A DNA stretch of 64,000 bases from Lycorma delicatula (taxonomy: Eukaryota; Arthropoda; Insecta; Hemiptera; Fulgoridae): contig NC_134457.1 in assembly GCF_047948215.1 (NCBI RefSeq), positions 90,606,898 through 90,670,897 on the forward strand, given 5' to 3'. Within the stretch, counting starts at the first letter, position 1. Each line of letters begins with the position of its first letter. Below the pieces are notes generated by a model, which saw only the letters and a program-made list of their open reading frames with translations, was not told the origin of the DNA and did not search any database. The translations under genes and the position numbers were made by a program. Below are positions 47,454-57,653 of this stretch, piece by piece.

Positions 47454-47689
47454 CCTTTCCCCTTTCCCCTCTTTTCTTTCCCCCTTTTCCCCATTTACCG
47501 TTTCCCTGTTTTCACCTTACCCTTTCCATTCTCAATTTTTCTTTCTCTTATTTCCTTTTCTACCATTCTCTTTTCCCTTTTCCCTTTCCATTTCCTTATT
47601 CCTTTTCCCCGTTTTCCCTTTTTTCTTTTTTTCTTTTTCCCCTTTTTACCTTTTTCAATTTTTCTTTGTCCCTTTCTTCCTTTTTCCCC
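47454..47689 (+). repeat. Homopyrimidine (CCTTTTCC-rich) tract
   Basis: About 235 nt consist almost entirely of C and T (CCTTTCCCCTTTTCCC-like units of variable length), with few purines. It is not a microsatellite of fixed period. Long homopyrimidine tracts can form triplex DNA in principle. The following sequence (AAATCGGTCCAGTAGTTTTT) is typical of repeat ends. Confidence 0.85.
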
Positions 47690-48055
47690 GCGCGTAAATC
47701 GGTCCAGTAGTTTTTTAGTCTATAGCGGACACACATATTGGAAATATTGAAAATGGAATCGTAAAATATTTAATATAGTGTGTGTTGCTTTTTTAAATCC
47801 AGCATTTAGCGCTGTTTTTCAAAAAAAACATGTTTTTACCTGTCACAGGTGTGACATCTTAGGTGTATAATAGTAGGTATATAAAAACACGCGCATATTT
47901 GAATGAAACATTGCGTCAAAATTTGAAAGCAACCGGTAAAGAACTTTCGGAGATTTAAGATTTTGAACACACGAACATTTACATTTTTATTTATACAAAT
48001 AAGTATACTCCCGTTATAAGTATTTGAAATATCATCAAAAATTCAGAACCAGCTA
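47690..48055. other. Sequence with repeat-end motifs
   Basis: AAATCGGTCCAGTAGTTTTT, GCGGACACACATATTGG and, later, AATTTGAAAGCAACCGGTAA and CGAACATTTACATTTTTATT resemble 5'-end segments of Helitron-like elements. Clear boundaries were not found. Confidence 0.4.
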
Positions 48056-48190
48056 TCAAGATACAATAACGGGGTGTCAAATTATTATCTGGCGCCCATA
48101 AGTATGAATCGTATAGACCTATGTTTAGAAAATTACATATGTTAACTCATCTTACATTTTTATTTATGAATATGCAGTCTTTTACGGAGG
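48055..48190 (+). repeat. Repeat E, copy 2
   Basis: CATAAGTATGAAT, ATAGACCTATGTTTAGAAAA and GTTAACTCATC match 10325-10440 in order. Confidence 0.45.
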
Positions 48191-49115
48191 CCGGCTAGAA
48201 CTATACCTTAAAATACATGAAAAGTATAGTTTTAGTTAAATTTTATTTTATTAATGTATCTAAGAGCATTCATTAGAACTGGTTAAAAGTTGTAATAATC
48301 GACAATTAGACGTACATTTCGTTAAATGATCATCATTAGCGATAATATATTCATTTATTAACAGTAAAAGGCATAAAAAGTAATTAAAAATGAATATGTC
48401 CTTGTAGGAAGTACAACGAAGTAATGTAATTGCGAAAAATTTCGGTTTAAAGATTTCAACGTAAATATCCATTTTGACCATCCCTGAATCCATTTTGAAC
48501 TAGTTTTGGCATGACAACTTTACATACGTCGTACGTATGTATCTCGCATAACTCAAAAACGATTACCCGTAGAATGCTGAAATTTTGGATTTAGGACTGT
48601 GTAACATCTGGTTGTGCATCTCCCTTTTTGATTGCAATCAACTGGACCAAAAGTGTCCAAAAAAGTCCAAAATCCAAATGTTTTTAGATTTTGGACTTTT
48701 TCTAAACTTCTGTAATAAGTCCTCATTGAGAGCTTTTCAACAATATATCGTAAGTGATACTTATTTTCATTGGTTCCAGAGTTATAGAAAATAATATTTT
48801 AATTAATGAAATACGAGTATTTGTATCTTACAAGAGGAAGGCACATCGGTTCGAATCAGACTTCATCTCCTTTTTCTTTTTTTAACTTTTTTTTAGATTT
48901 AAATGTATTAATTTATTAACAATTATTAACCTCTAATTACAACAAAATTACGATAGATAATAATTCAATAATAACAATAGAAAAAAAACTCAAAAATTAT
49001 TAATGAAATAAAATTTTACGTACTTCTCATCAAAAAAAAAAAAAATGTATATATGTAATTTAATAGGCGTACAAGGAAGTCATGTCGTGCCCACATCAGA
49101 TATTTTTAATTCACT
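48180..49115 (+). repeat. Repeat A, copy 2
   Basis: A long copy. It begins GAACTATACCTTAAAATACA, passes AGCATTCATTAGAACTGGTT and GATTTCAACGTAAATATCCA, and includes the twice-occurring AGTCCAAAATCC / GGATTTTGGACTT-like pair. Near its right side is TCGGTTCGAATCAGAC, a T-arm-like motif. It ends TTTAATAGGCGTACAAGGAA, then GTCATGTCGTGCCCACATCA. Confidence 0.85.
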
Positions 49116-49119
49116 TTCG

Positions 49120-52100
49120 TTGTTTTAATTTTAAAGGAATTATAACTTTTTAGTTTATTTATTTTTTAAACTCTGGGACACAAAAATTATAATCTTCCCC
49201 AGTCTCGCATTTCTTTTCCTTTTCCTTTCAGAAAATAAATTAGGAGAAAAATAAAATTCAATTTCTCTGGTCGGTAATACAAATTGTGGGATAAAAAAAT
49301 TTTAAACATAAAAATTGATCCAATTAAATTTTACTGATTATTCACTTTCTAGCTTAAACATTCTTAGTAAGAATTTAAATATTTATTTAGAATAACGTGA
49401 ATTAAGTTATGATTCTCTTGTTATCAGTACAGTAAATAGGAACTTCTCGATCAAAAATTAGAGACGAAAATTTTCTTTGAAAATTGTTGAAGTTTAAGTT
49501 TTACAAACTTTTCGAAGAAAAGTACGGTATTACTTTCGGTTGCATGATGAAATTAGGTGGAGAAAATGAATTTTATCTACGTTTTGTGGTATGAAGATTA
49601 CGATATATATATATGTACAGACCTATGTATAAAATCTTGTGCCTTGAAAATCTCCAAAACTACACTAAGTTCATTAAAATTTAAATATGTTGTTGTAGTG
49701 TATCTGGAGAGGTGCATATGAAAATTTAATGAAGATTATTTGAGTCGTTCTTAAGTTACGCTCAATTTAATGTCGAAAAAATGTGTAGAGGACAAGTTAG
49801 AAGCGTGATTCGTTAATGCTACAAGTTGGAACGTTGACGTTTCTTTATTTCTGTAATCTACTGTTATTTTTAATTATTTAAATTTGTGTATAGTTTTATA
49901 TTATTTTAATTTCTTCTTGATTGTTTACTTATTTCTATTGCTTATTTCTTTCTTAATTCGTTTTCTTCGTAAAATTTTAGATTAGAATGAGTTGATACCT
50001 TTTCAAAAGAAAATAAAGTAACAAAAAATCGGTCTTCTTGCAAAGAACTTACTTAACTCATTGGGTAAATCTTCTGCGCAAGAGAATTTTTTTTTGTAAA
50101 ATGCATCCCTAGATACTAAATTATAAACCTCTGCTTCTCTTAGAGAGGGACGGAGTCCAACATAAAAAACAATTTTCCGGGAAAATTGTTCAAATTCTAT
50201 TCTTTTATCTCAAAATTTTTCACTAAAATCTATCATTAGTGAACAAATCAAAAGTTTTGACCAGTAAAGGTGGTAGAAAGTTTCCTACGAATGCTTTTTT
50301 ATAAAATTAATTTTTAGCAAGGAAATTCAGTTTCTTTTTAAAATGAGAATAGAATGTCGAATTGAAATTTAAAAAATTGTTTCGTTTAAAATTTAATTTT
50401 TTTCTCAAATTAAGTAAAATAACATTGAAAATAATAAACTTAAATAAAATAAAATATGTTCCTTAAAATGTTTTACCAGAATGCATCTTCATTTAGTAAA
50501 TCACAAATACATTTCAATCAAGAAATTGGAGGCCTTATTAAAAAAAATCTCTTATAAACACTCATATTTTATATAAGCAAGAAGTAGCACTTTTTTTTAC
50601 ATTTTAAATATGTGACTTTTAAAAATATAGCTAAGACAGTTAATATTTCTTTCAAGTTGATGATACATTTATTAAGTTTTGTTTAATTAGTTTAGAAAAA
50701 AAATCATGCCTGAAACGTAAACAAACAAAAAAACCACCCAAATCAAGTTTTACATATAATTAAACACAAACAGTTTTCTTTACAGAATATGAACCAACTT
50801 TTGTGAGTTAAATCTCATAAAACAAGATTCAGAAAATTTTTATGAGATTATTACTCTGACCTATATTTTCACTTATTATAAACACAGTGCTGGCAATTCA
50901 TTCAGAAGAATCAAACATAGATAAAACTTCAATTTATTATAATTACACCTAATTGTTAAGCAAAAAGGAATACGTGAATTAAAAATTATTCGTAAACGAA
51001 TAAGTGATTCGCAATTAAAATTATCACCCGAATCCATACCTTTAGTCATGAGCTAAAATCAATTTCGAGAACATTCTAGGAAATCCTTTTTTTTAAACAA
51101 ATGCAGCTATATATTTTTTTTATAGGTTTGTACTCAATTACAAACAAGTTTTAACGCTGATAACAAAATATCGGTAGTGAAGAGATGGGTGGTCACGCCA
51201 TTTTAAATTCCTTAATGTAATATTCATGTTGATTTTTACATTTAGGAATAATAATATTAAAATGTGAAGACCGCCTATTTAAAAATTATATGTGTTTTTT
51301 ATTTTGTCTGTACAAATTTTATAAGCTAAACTTTTATTGTTTAAATATAAAATAGGGATATTATTTAACAGTAATAAATATTATCAAATTAATGGCCGAT
51401 TAATATAAAAAGTAATATACATTTCAGAATCAATAAAAAAAATTAACGGTAAATAGAAAAAATAAAAATTTATTAGCTTGATGTAGATGAGCATTTACAG
51501 ACAAGAAACGGATTCGTGTTTCAACTTTACACAGGATACCACTCGCTCTCCCATGATAAAGAATATGCTTTATAAAGAAGTGCTTTTTGAGGTCTCATGA
51601 GGTAAGCAGCCTATTTATATGAACTAAGGTCGGTAGTTAAATAAACATCAAATAAATTATATAAGCAAACAAATCGCAAAAGATAAAACAATTCCCGTTC
51701 CATCCAATGTAAAGTAATACGTTTTAATAAAAAAAATATCTCAGAAACTTCCAAATTGTAGCCATAAAGCAAAATGGAATGATCTGTAATCTTTTCGCTA
51801 AACTGTGTACTACTACAAATATAATATTATTTGAATAAAACTATAAAGATAACAAAATAAATAAAATTTATATATCCCACCCACCCTTTCTCTCATTATA
51901 GTTTCTTACATATATATATATATATATATTATATAGGTTATCCTTCATTACTGATAACAGTTCCTCTTACAGCTCCGTTTAAATAACTACTTAACCGGGA
52001 AAAAAAACAATCTGGCAAAAAAACGACATATATTTCTCGGTTTGTAACCACTACTTTGACTATTACAAGCTATTTTCTAAATTAAGAGTGAAAAATATAT

Positions 52101-52235
52101 TAAATGGCCGCCATTTAGTTTAGGACTATCATAGCCCGAAGTTTCTTAAGTTAAATCCTTTTTTTCTTCAGTGCGTTTTATAATGATATCACGCCCTATC
52201 CTTTCCAGTTCATTTTTTTTAGTTACCCTTAATAG
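49120..52235. other. AT-rich stretch without recognised genes
   Basis: (AT)n at 51910-51930. No LINE block, transposase motif or shared repeat was recognised across about 3 kb. Confidence 0.55.
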
Positions 52236-52239
52236 TAGT

Positions 52240-53045
52240 TTGTCTACCTGGTATTACGAGTGTCTACAATGCTGAACTGTACGCCATCAATAAGGCTTTT
52301 AACGTCATTCATCCAAAATACCGTCACATTATTTGTACGGATTCGTTTAATGCACTCTAAGCTTTAAAATATTTGTATTTCATACATTCTATTGTTACCG
52401 AAATCCATAATGCAATCGCTGAGTTGAACCGTCACAACACACAAGCGAGTTTCTGCTGCATCCTAGCCATGTGGGAATTCCGGGTAATGAACGTGTGGAT
52501 TCCGCTACTACAGACGCATGTAGCCGACCGTTTTTCACTACTCGTGTTACTTCCAGCGATTTTATTAATTCTGTTAAAGAAACTCTTCGAGGAAGATGGC
52601 AAGGCGACTGGACTGCTACAATAGATAATAAACTCCGATACATCAAGGATACTGTGCTGCCATGGAGTTTTTCAATCCGGAGTAATCGTCGAGAAGAGGT
52701 TATTATTTACCATTTGCGAATAGGACATAGTAATCTTAGACATGGACATCAAATGAATTAGACCGATGCCCTCGCTTGTTTTTGCTACAACTGCCAATTA
52801 ACTAAATATCGCATCCTAGTAGACTGCATATGTTATGCGGCGTTGGGTCGGAAATTTAAATTAGGACCTACCATCCGAGATACTGTAGGAAACAATCTGA
52901 AGATATTATCGAATATCTTCTTTTTTTTTAACCTGAGATCTACATTCGATCATCTAATACTTATAATGTGTTTTGTTAGTATTTTATATTGTAATTTAAC
53001 TTTTTCTTATTTTTCCTGTGTTTTTGTGCGGTTTGTTAGTTAATT
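52240..53045 (+). pseudogene. LINE RNase H domain and C-terminal relic (Jockey/I-like)
   Basis: Frame pieces: VYNAELYAINKAFNVIHPKY (catalytic Glu in AELYA), ICTDSFNAL (catalytic Asp in TDS), then FIHSIVTEIHNAIAELN. After a shift comes SHVGIPGNERVDSATTDACS (H-V-G-I-x-G-N-E-x-A/V-D, carrying the last catalytic Asp), followed by VKETLRGRWQGDW and REEVIIYHLRIGHSNLRHGH. This is the RNase H domain and following region of LINE ORF2. Three of the four catalytic residues remain visible; the first Asp is outside the clear part. Several frameshifts and a stop (HQMN-stop) break it. A 3' untranslated-like region follows. Confidence 0.82.
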
Positions 53046-53049
53046 AGGT

Positions 53050-54265
53050 GGATTTCATAAGAAAGCTACCTATTAATGGGTACCATGATTCGACTTCAGA
53101 AAAATTTCAACATATCTTCTTTTCACATTTTCCAAATCCCAAAATCACCGTCAGTTCAAAAGTTTATATATATATATATATATATTTCATTTTCTTGTGG
53201 ACACGATAACTGCCGTAATTTTGCGCCAATTATTTTCAAATTGGTACATAAAATATAACGACCAAAAATCTCGGTCGAGTTCATTAATGGGCAACATCGA
53301 ACCATGGGGTGGAAATGGAAGGCTTTTTCGAAAAAACAAAACATTGCTATAACTTTCTTATTAAGTAAAATGTCGAATTCGTTTAAAGTTTCTACTATTC
53401 TTTGAATAACGACCTAAAATTTATCTACGTAAAATCTTTTGATATTTCCAACCATTGGCCCAGGGGGTGGAAAAATGGGTTTTTGAAAACAAGAAAAATC
53501 ATACCTCCCTTAATAGGCACAGTATCGAATCGGTTTAAAGTGGTCGTTATTATCAGAAAACATTATCTAAAACTTTTGTCTGAAAGAATTTTTGATATGA
53601 CCAACCCCTACGGCAAGGGATAACCAAAATTTTGGTGGAATTGTAAGAAGATGGGGCTTGTCGTATGCTAAACATGTGAAAGTTTTTTCACATGCAACGA
53701 TTGTCGTATTGAGTAAATTTGAATTTTTTCTTAACTTAAGGCAGAAATTTTATTCCCTACTTAGCATTGGTGAAATCTACCTCCGCCTTCCGGCGTGCCG
53801 AAAGGAATTTTTTTTTCTCTATTATTTAGTTTATATAACGTTATACTTAGTGCATGTGTTAAAAATTAGTTAATATTTTGAAAACTCATTGCTTTCAGAA
53901 ACTAATAACGAACCATCATTGTGCACAAAAAAAAAGTGTGTTCTGATTTCACATGAAAAAGACCATTTCGAGGTACAAGAATTTGTTAAAATTTAATTTT
54001 CTATGTTTAATTGTTGAAAATTTATTTAAGTGTCGGCATTATATATACTAGCATCGTAATTTTAGAGCTGTGTTACAAGAAAGAGAGTATGGTAACCAGT
54101 CAAAAAATAGGATACGTACCGCAGATACGTAGTTATGTATGTATGTGTGTAGCCGTGTTTGAAGCTTAATATTTTTTTTGTTGAATAAACTGATTTTTTT
54201 TTTTAATTTTGTACAGAGACTCGTCTATACGGGGTAATTTGTTGGTGAAATTTTGGGGTCATTAT
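53050..54265. other. Unclassified repeat-like sequence
   Basis: GGACACGATAACTGCCGTAA, TTTTGCGCCAATTATTTTCA, AGGGGGTGGAAAAATGGG and the imperfect hairpin CCTTCCGGCGTGCCGAAAGG (53790 region) suggest a repeat, but no second copy was noticed in the window. ORFs are short and unrecognised. (TA)n at 53164-53187. Confidence 0.4.
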
Positions 54266-54272
54266 CTTCAGA

Positions 54273-54357
54273 AGATATTGACCCCAATATCCTTCAGATA
54301 TTGGGGTCAATATCTTCAGAAGAATTTTGAGAAATTTGAAAATTTTCTCAAAATTCT
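54273..54357. repeat. Inverted-repeat cluster
   Basis: 19-nt perfect arms at 54273-54291 and 54297-54315 (AGATATTGACCCCAATATC and its complement) around CTTCA, extendable to about 26 nt with one mismatch. A second hairpin follows at once: AGAATTTTGAGAAA (54321-54334) with its complement (54344-54357). Confidence 0.9.
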
Positions 54358-54359
54358 GC

Positions 54360-55400
54360 AAACATGACCCCTTTATATTAAGTTCAGCACATGCATACAA
54401 ACCTATCTTACCATTTTTTTTAAATGCTCCAAAATTTCCCGTTTTTCCATAAAAACGAAAACATCTTTTTACTGTACATTTTTAATCCATATTTTTTTTT
54501 ATGAATTCCTAGGCATAATAGTAGTGCAAGTGTCTTCAAAAAATACTTTGGGAGCAATATTGGGGGGGGGGGGGAACCGATCAGAGTTTAAAAATATCGA
54601 CTTTTTGAATTTCTTAAAAAACTTTTTTGATTATTTTCAGGTATCATTATTTTTCCAATAAATAACCAAGGTCAGGAAAGTATTTCAACTTTTTTATCAC
54701 CTTTAATATATATATATAATTTTATATTTTATTTTTCTTAATACGATAATGCAGTAATAGCCGGATGAATGCAGTTTCCTGCTACATGAACTCAATTATT
54801 TAAGATTTATTATTGTTAAAATTTAATGAATAACGAGCGAAAATGTAGAACTGGAAATACGATGTCGATCTGTATTATCCGGTTTTAATTATTTGTTATC
54901 TTATTTAGTAAAGAATACTGAAAAAATAATAATACTAACTTTATCTCATTCTAATTTTGCAATCTCCGTGTAATTCTAAAAATATTTCCAAATGACACCT
55001 GTTTTTCGTTAAAATCCTATTATATTAACTGAGAGGTAGCTAGCTGGTTGAGTGAACATTTGATTAATATAAAACAAATTAACAATAAAATGTTATTTAA
55101 AAATCAAGTATTTTTTTCGTCACTCAATTATTTTTTTATTTTTTCTTGTTATAGGAACATCGACTTGTAAGGTCATTAGCCCTCGTCACATTCTTTAAGA
55201 GAGGTTTAGATCACCAAAAGGTTAGTCATGTGTCAGGATGTAAAGGGCTCTCATATTTTATTTAAAAACACAAAAATATGCACAACATTTAAACACAAAG
55301 GCTAAAAACAGTTACAGGGTGAAAAGGACCACAATATTAAAATTTAAAAAAAAAATAAATAAAATACAAAATATATAATTGAAAAATAACGGCTCCACAA
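54360..55400. other. AT-rich stretch
   Basis: Contains a run of 13 G (54562-54574), rare in this AT-rich sequence, and (TA)n at 54706-54718. No gene was recognised. Confidence 0.5.
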
Positions 55401-55404
55401 TACC

Positions 55405-55636
55405 AGTGTTTCTTTTTTTCTCTTTATTTAAGCACCCCTGGGGCAACCAGAACCGCCGTTAAGCAGCACATCAGTCGCCCTAGGATGCTGTGGCAGTTGA
55501 CTCCCCCCTATAAAGAGTCCTGCAGGACGTAACCCATCGGGGTCCCCCCCGCGTCGTAAGAGCACTTCGACCACCTGTTCAGGACGGCTGAAGAACCCCT
55601 CGGCGGGAAGGCTACCCTTCCCAGTCTCGATAGTCA
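55405..55636 (-). other. GC-rich retroelement 3' end, likely LINE
   Basis: The minus-strand frame (69 codons: GFFSRPEQVVEVLLRRGGDP, DGLRPAGLFIGGSQLPQHP and so on) ends GGSGCPRGA-stop, followed by AATAAAGAGAAAAAAAG, a polyadenylation-type signal and A-rich tail. It is sharply GC-rich against its surroundings. It resembles the 3' ends of R1/Jockey-type LINEs, but the coding frame may be accidental. Confidence 0.45.
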
Positions 55637-55844
55637 CTCAATTATTATCAGCCACAATATCAACTATTAATTTTAATTTAAATAAAAGAAAATCCATTTT
55701 TATGTTAATTGCAATCAAACACTATGGTTTTATAATCGTATATAAAGTTCCATACAAAAAAAAATCGTAACCTTTAATAAAAACTTAATAAAACTATAGA
55801 AAAATTATGGATATATATATATACATTCTATCTATAAAGCTGCT

Positions 55845-56782
55845 TGCCATCAGATTCATCAACGCTCTTCAAAAACTACTTAAGTTAAATTGATGAAAGT
55901 TTGTATATATTCTTCCTACGGTGTAAGTGTACACTACTAACAAATGGAGTTTTGAAATTCCGAGTTTAAAGGGTTAAAATAGATTTTGAATCTGTTTTGA
56001 AACCTGCCTATTTGTCTTTTTTTTTAAATTCTCGGTGAAAAATGAAGATATCAACTTGATTTTTGTTGTGTGTAACTTTCATGTAAATTATTTAAAAACT
56101 AATTTTCTAGATTTCGACATTTGACCTTGAAATGGGTGAAAAAAAAAATAAAAAATTTGAACAATGATTGCAAATTTTTCCCATTTCTGACTATGCTAAA
56201 CTAGACATTCACTAGATTGGAGCTTGCAAATACTCTTCAGATAAATATCTAAAAAACTATTTTCGGGATTTTGTGAACTTCGATTTTTTAAGGAGTGCGA
56301 CGCGTCTGCTCCGCACTTGAACTTCGGTTACTTGACTCAAAACATAAAATAAAAGTAATTAAAAAATTTAAAGGAAAAGAGAAACGAAGTACGGTCACGT
56401 CCCAATGGTGTTTGTTGGGTAACGCTAGAAACCCGGCAAAATACATTTTTATCCTTACGAAATACGGGAACCAGTTATAAGTAATGATTTTAAGATGGAT
56501 GAGGACCACATTCTTAGATCACTGAAAGTTTCGATTCCTGTACTGACCAAACTGTTGCTCTGAAGAAATCACAATGCACTAACATTTTTTATAAATTGAA
56601 CAGGCATTAATTTTTATTTATCATAATTATTCTCAAAAGCTTGAGTTAATTAATACAACGGAGTCCAAGGGTAGAACCCTTTGGGCTAGCGAAACGAGCC
56701 ATGACTTGCTAAATAACCCCTGACTGCGACGGGAAATGCAAATAACCATATACCGCGGGCGAAGTCGCGACGGAGATGCTAA
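55845..56782 (+). mobile_element. Repeat B copy 2, Helitron-like, with terminal hairpin
   Basis: Collinear with 10590-11560. The right end, CGCG/GGCGAAGT/CGCG (56754-56769) followed by ACGGAGATG and CTAA (56779-56782), fits a Helitron 3' terminus (hairpin, about 10 nt, CTRR). No helicase is encoded. The left boundary is set by the AT microsatellite and TCTATCTATAAAG near 55827. Confidence 0.62.
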
Positions 56783-57088
56783 AAATGATAATTGAAGTTT
56801 CAAGGGCAACAATTTGATTTGGCAGGCATTAATTAAGAGAGAACTGTTTCTTTCACTGATAATTTTATATGGATACGGTGGAGTAAGTTCACGCTGCAGC
56901 TTATTTATTCTAGCACCAAAAACAAAATTCTTAAGTTTTCATTAAATGCCGGGATTTAATAAAAATCTAAAAACAATATCCTTGATTAAATAATTTTTAT
57001 TCATAAACAAATAAGTTTCCGGTTAAAATAATATTGATGGTGAAGTCACATTGATATCGCGGGCAAAGCCATGACAGGGGAATGCTAG
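56783..57088 (+). mobile_element. Second Helitron-type 3' end in tandem
   Basis: The interval ends ATCGCGGGCAAAGCCATGAC, then AGGGGAATG, then CTAG (57085-57088) followed by T. This is a second, more canonical version of the same terminal structure about 300 nt after the first. Confidence 0.55.
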
Positions 57089-57480
57089 TACATATATATT
57101 TTACGTACAAAGCCAAAAGTATGTCTGTTTGTTCTCTCATCACGCGAGAATCAACCGACAGATTGCTTTAAAATTGTCAGAGTACATTCGTGTTATCCCA
57201 GGTTAGGTTTTAAGCCGTATATCGAGACTCTAACCTCATTGGGATGAAGTTGTCAATTAAAGATATTCATTAAAGAAAAAAGACTAATCCTTTTACTTCA
57301 TTGTTATATTCTGTCACCGTATAAATTTTTCGTTGTAAAAGATGTGTATACTTTAGTTACCGTACTTATTTTTCTGTCTTTTGTAATTTAGTCTGTTTTT
57401 CAGGTTTCTATAAAACCTGAATGCTTTAGTAGTTATTTATCAGTACTATTCCCACAACCATTAGGGTAACGAACGCTGCT
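57089..57480. other. Repeat-like sequence after the Helitron ends
   Basis: TACAAAGCCAAAAGTATGTC, then TGTTTGTTCTCTCATCACGC, then GAGAATCAACCGACAGATTG resembles 5' ends of other insect repeats, but no partner copy was seen. Confidence 0.35.
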
Positions 57481-57622
57481 GGGATGGAGCGGACAAACAG
57501 ATTTGGAGAGCAAGCAAGCTTTGCGGCACTGGGTAGGTCCCGTGACCCCGGGAGGCAGTTGAGTCAGTTCAGGGGATCCCCTTGGCCCAGAGGGTCCATT
57601 GGGCGGAACCCCGACCGGCTAT

Positions 57623-57649
<27 letters not shown>
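57480..57649. other. GC-rich fragment ending in (TA)n
   Basis: A GC-rich block (GGTCCCGTGACCCCGGGAGG to GGCGGAACCCCGACCGGC) ends abruptly in an AT microsatellite. It is similar in composition to 2185-2272 and of unknown origin. Confidence 0.4.

Positions 57650-57653
<4 letters not shown>

Noticed and set aside
48260..48493. ORF on the minus strand starting MDSGMVKMDI, also present at 62285-62473
   Set aside because: The two ORFs are alike only because they lie in two copies of repeat A. They differ by changes and extend into AT-rich nonsense, and copy 1 lacks the frame.
55428..55637. 69-codon GC-rich minus-strand ORF as a host gene
   Set aside because: The composition jump, AATAAA and A-rich tail fit a retroelement 3' end better, and no splice signals or domain were seen.
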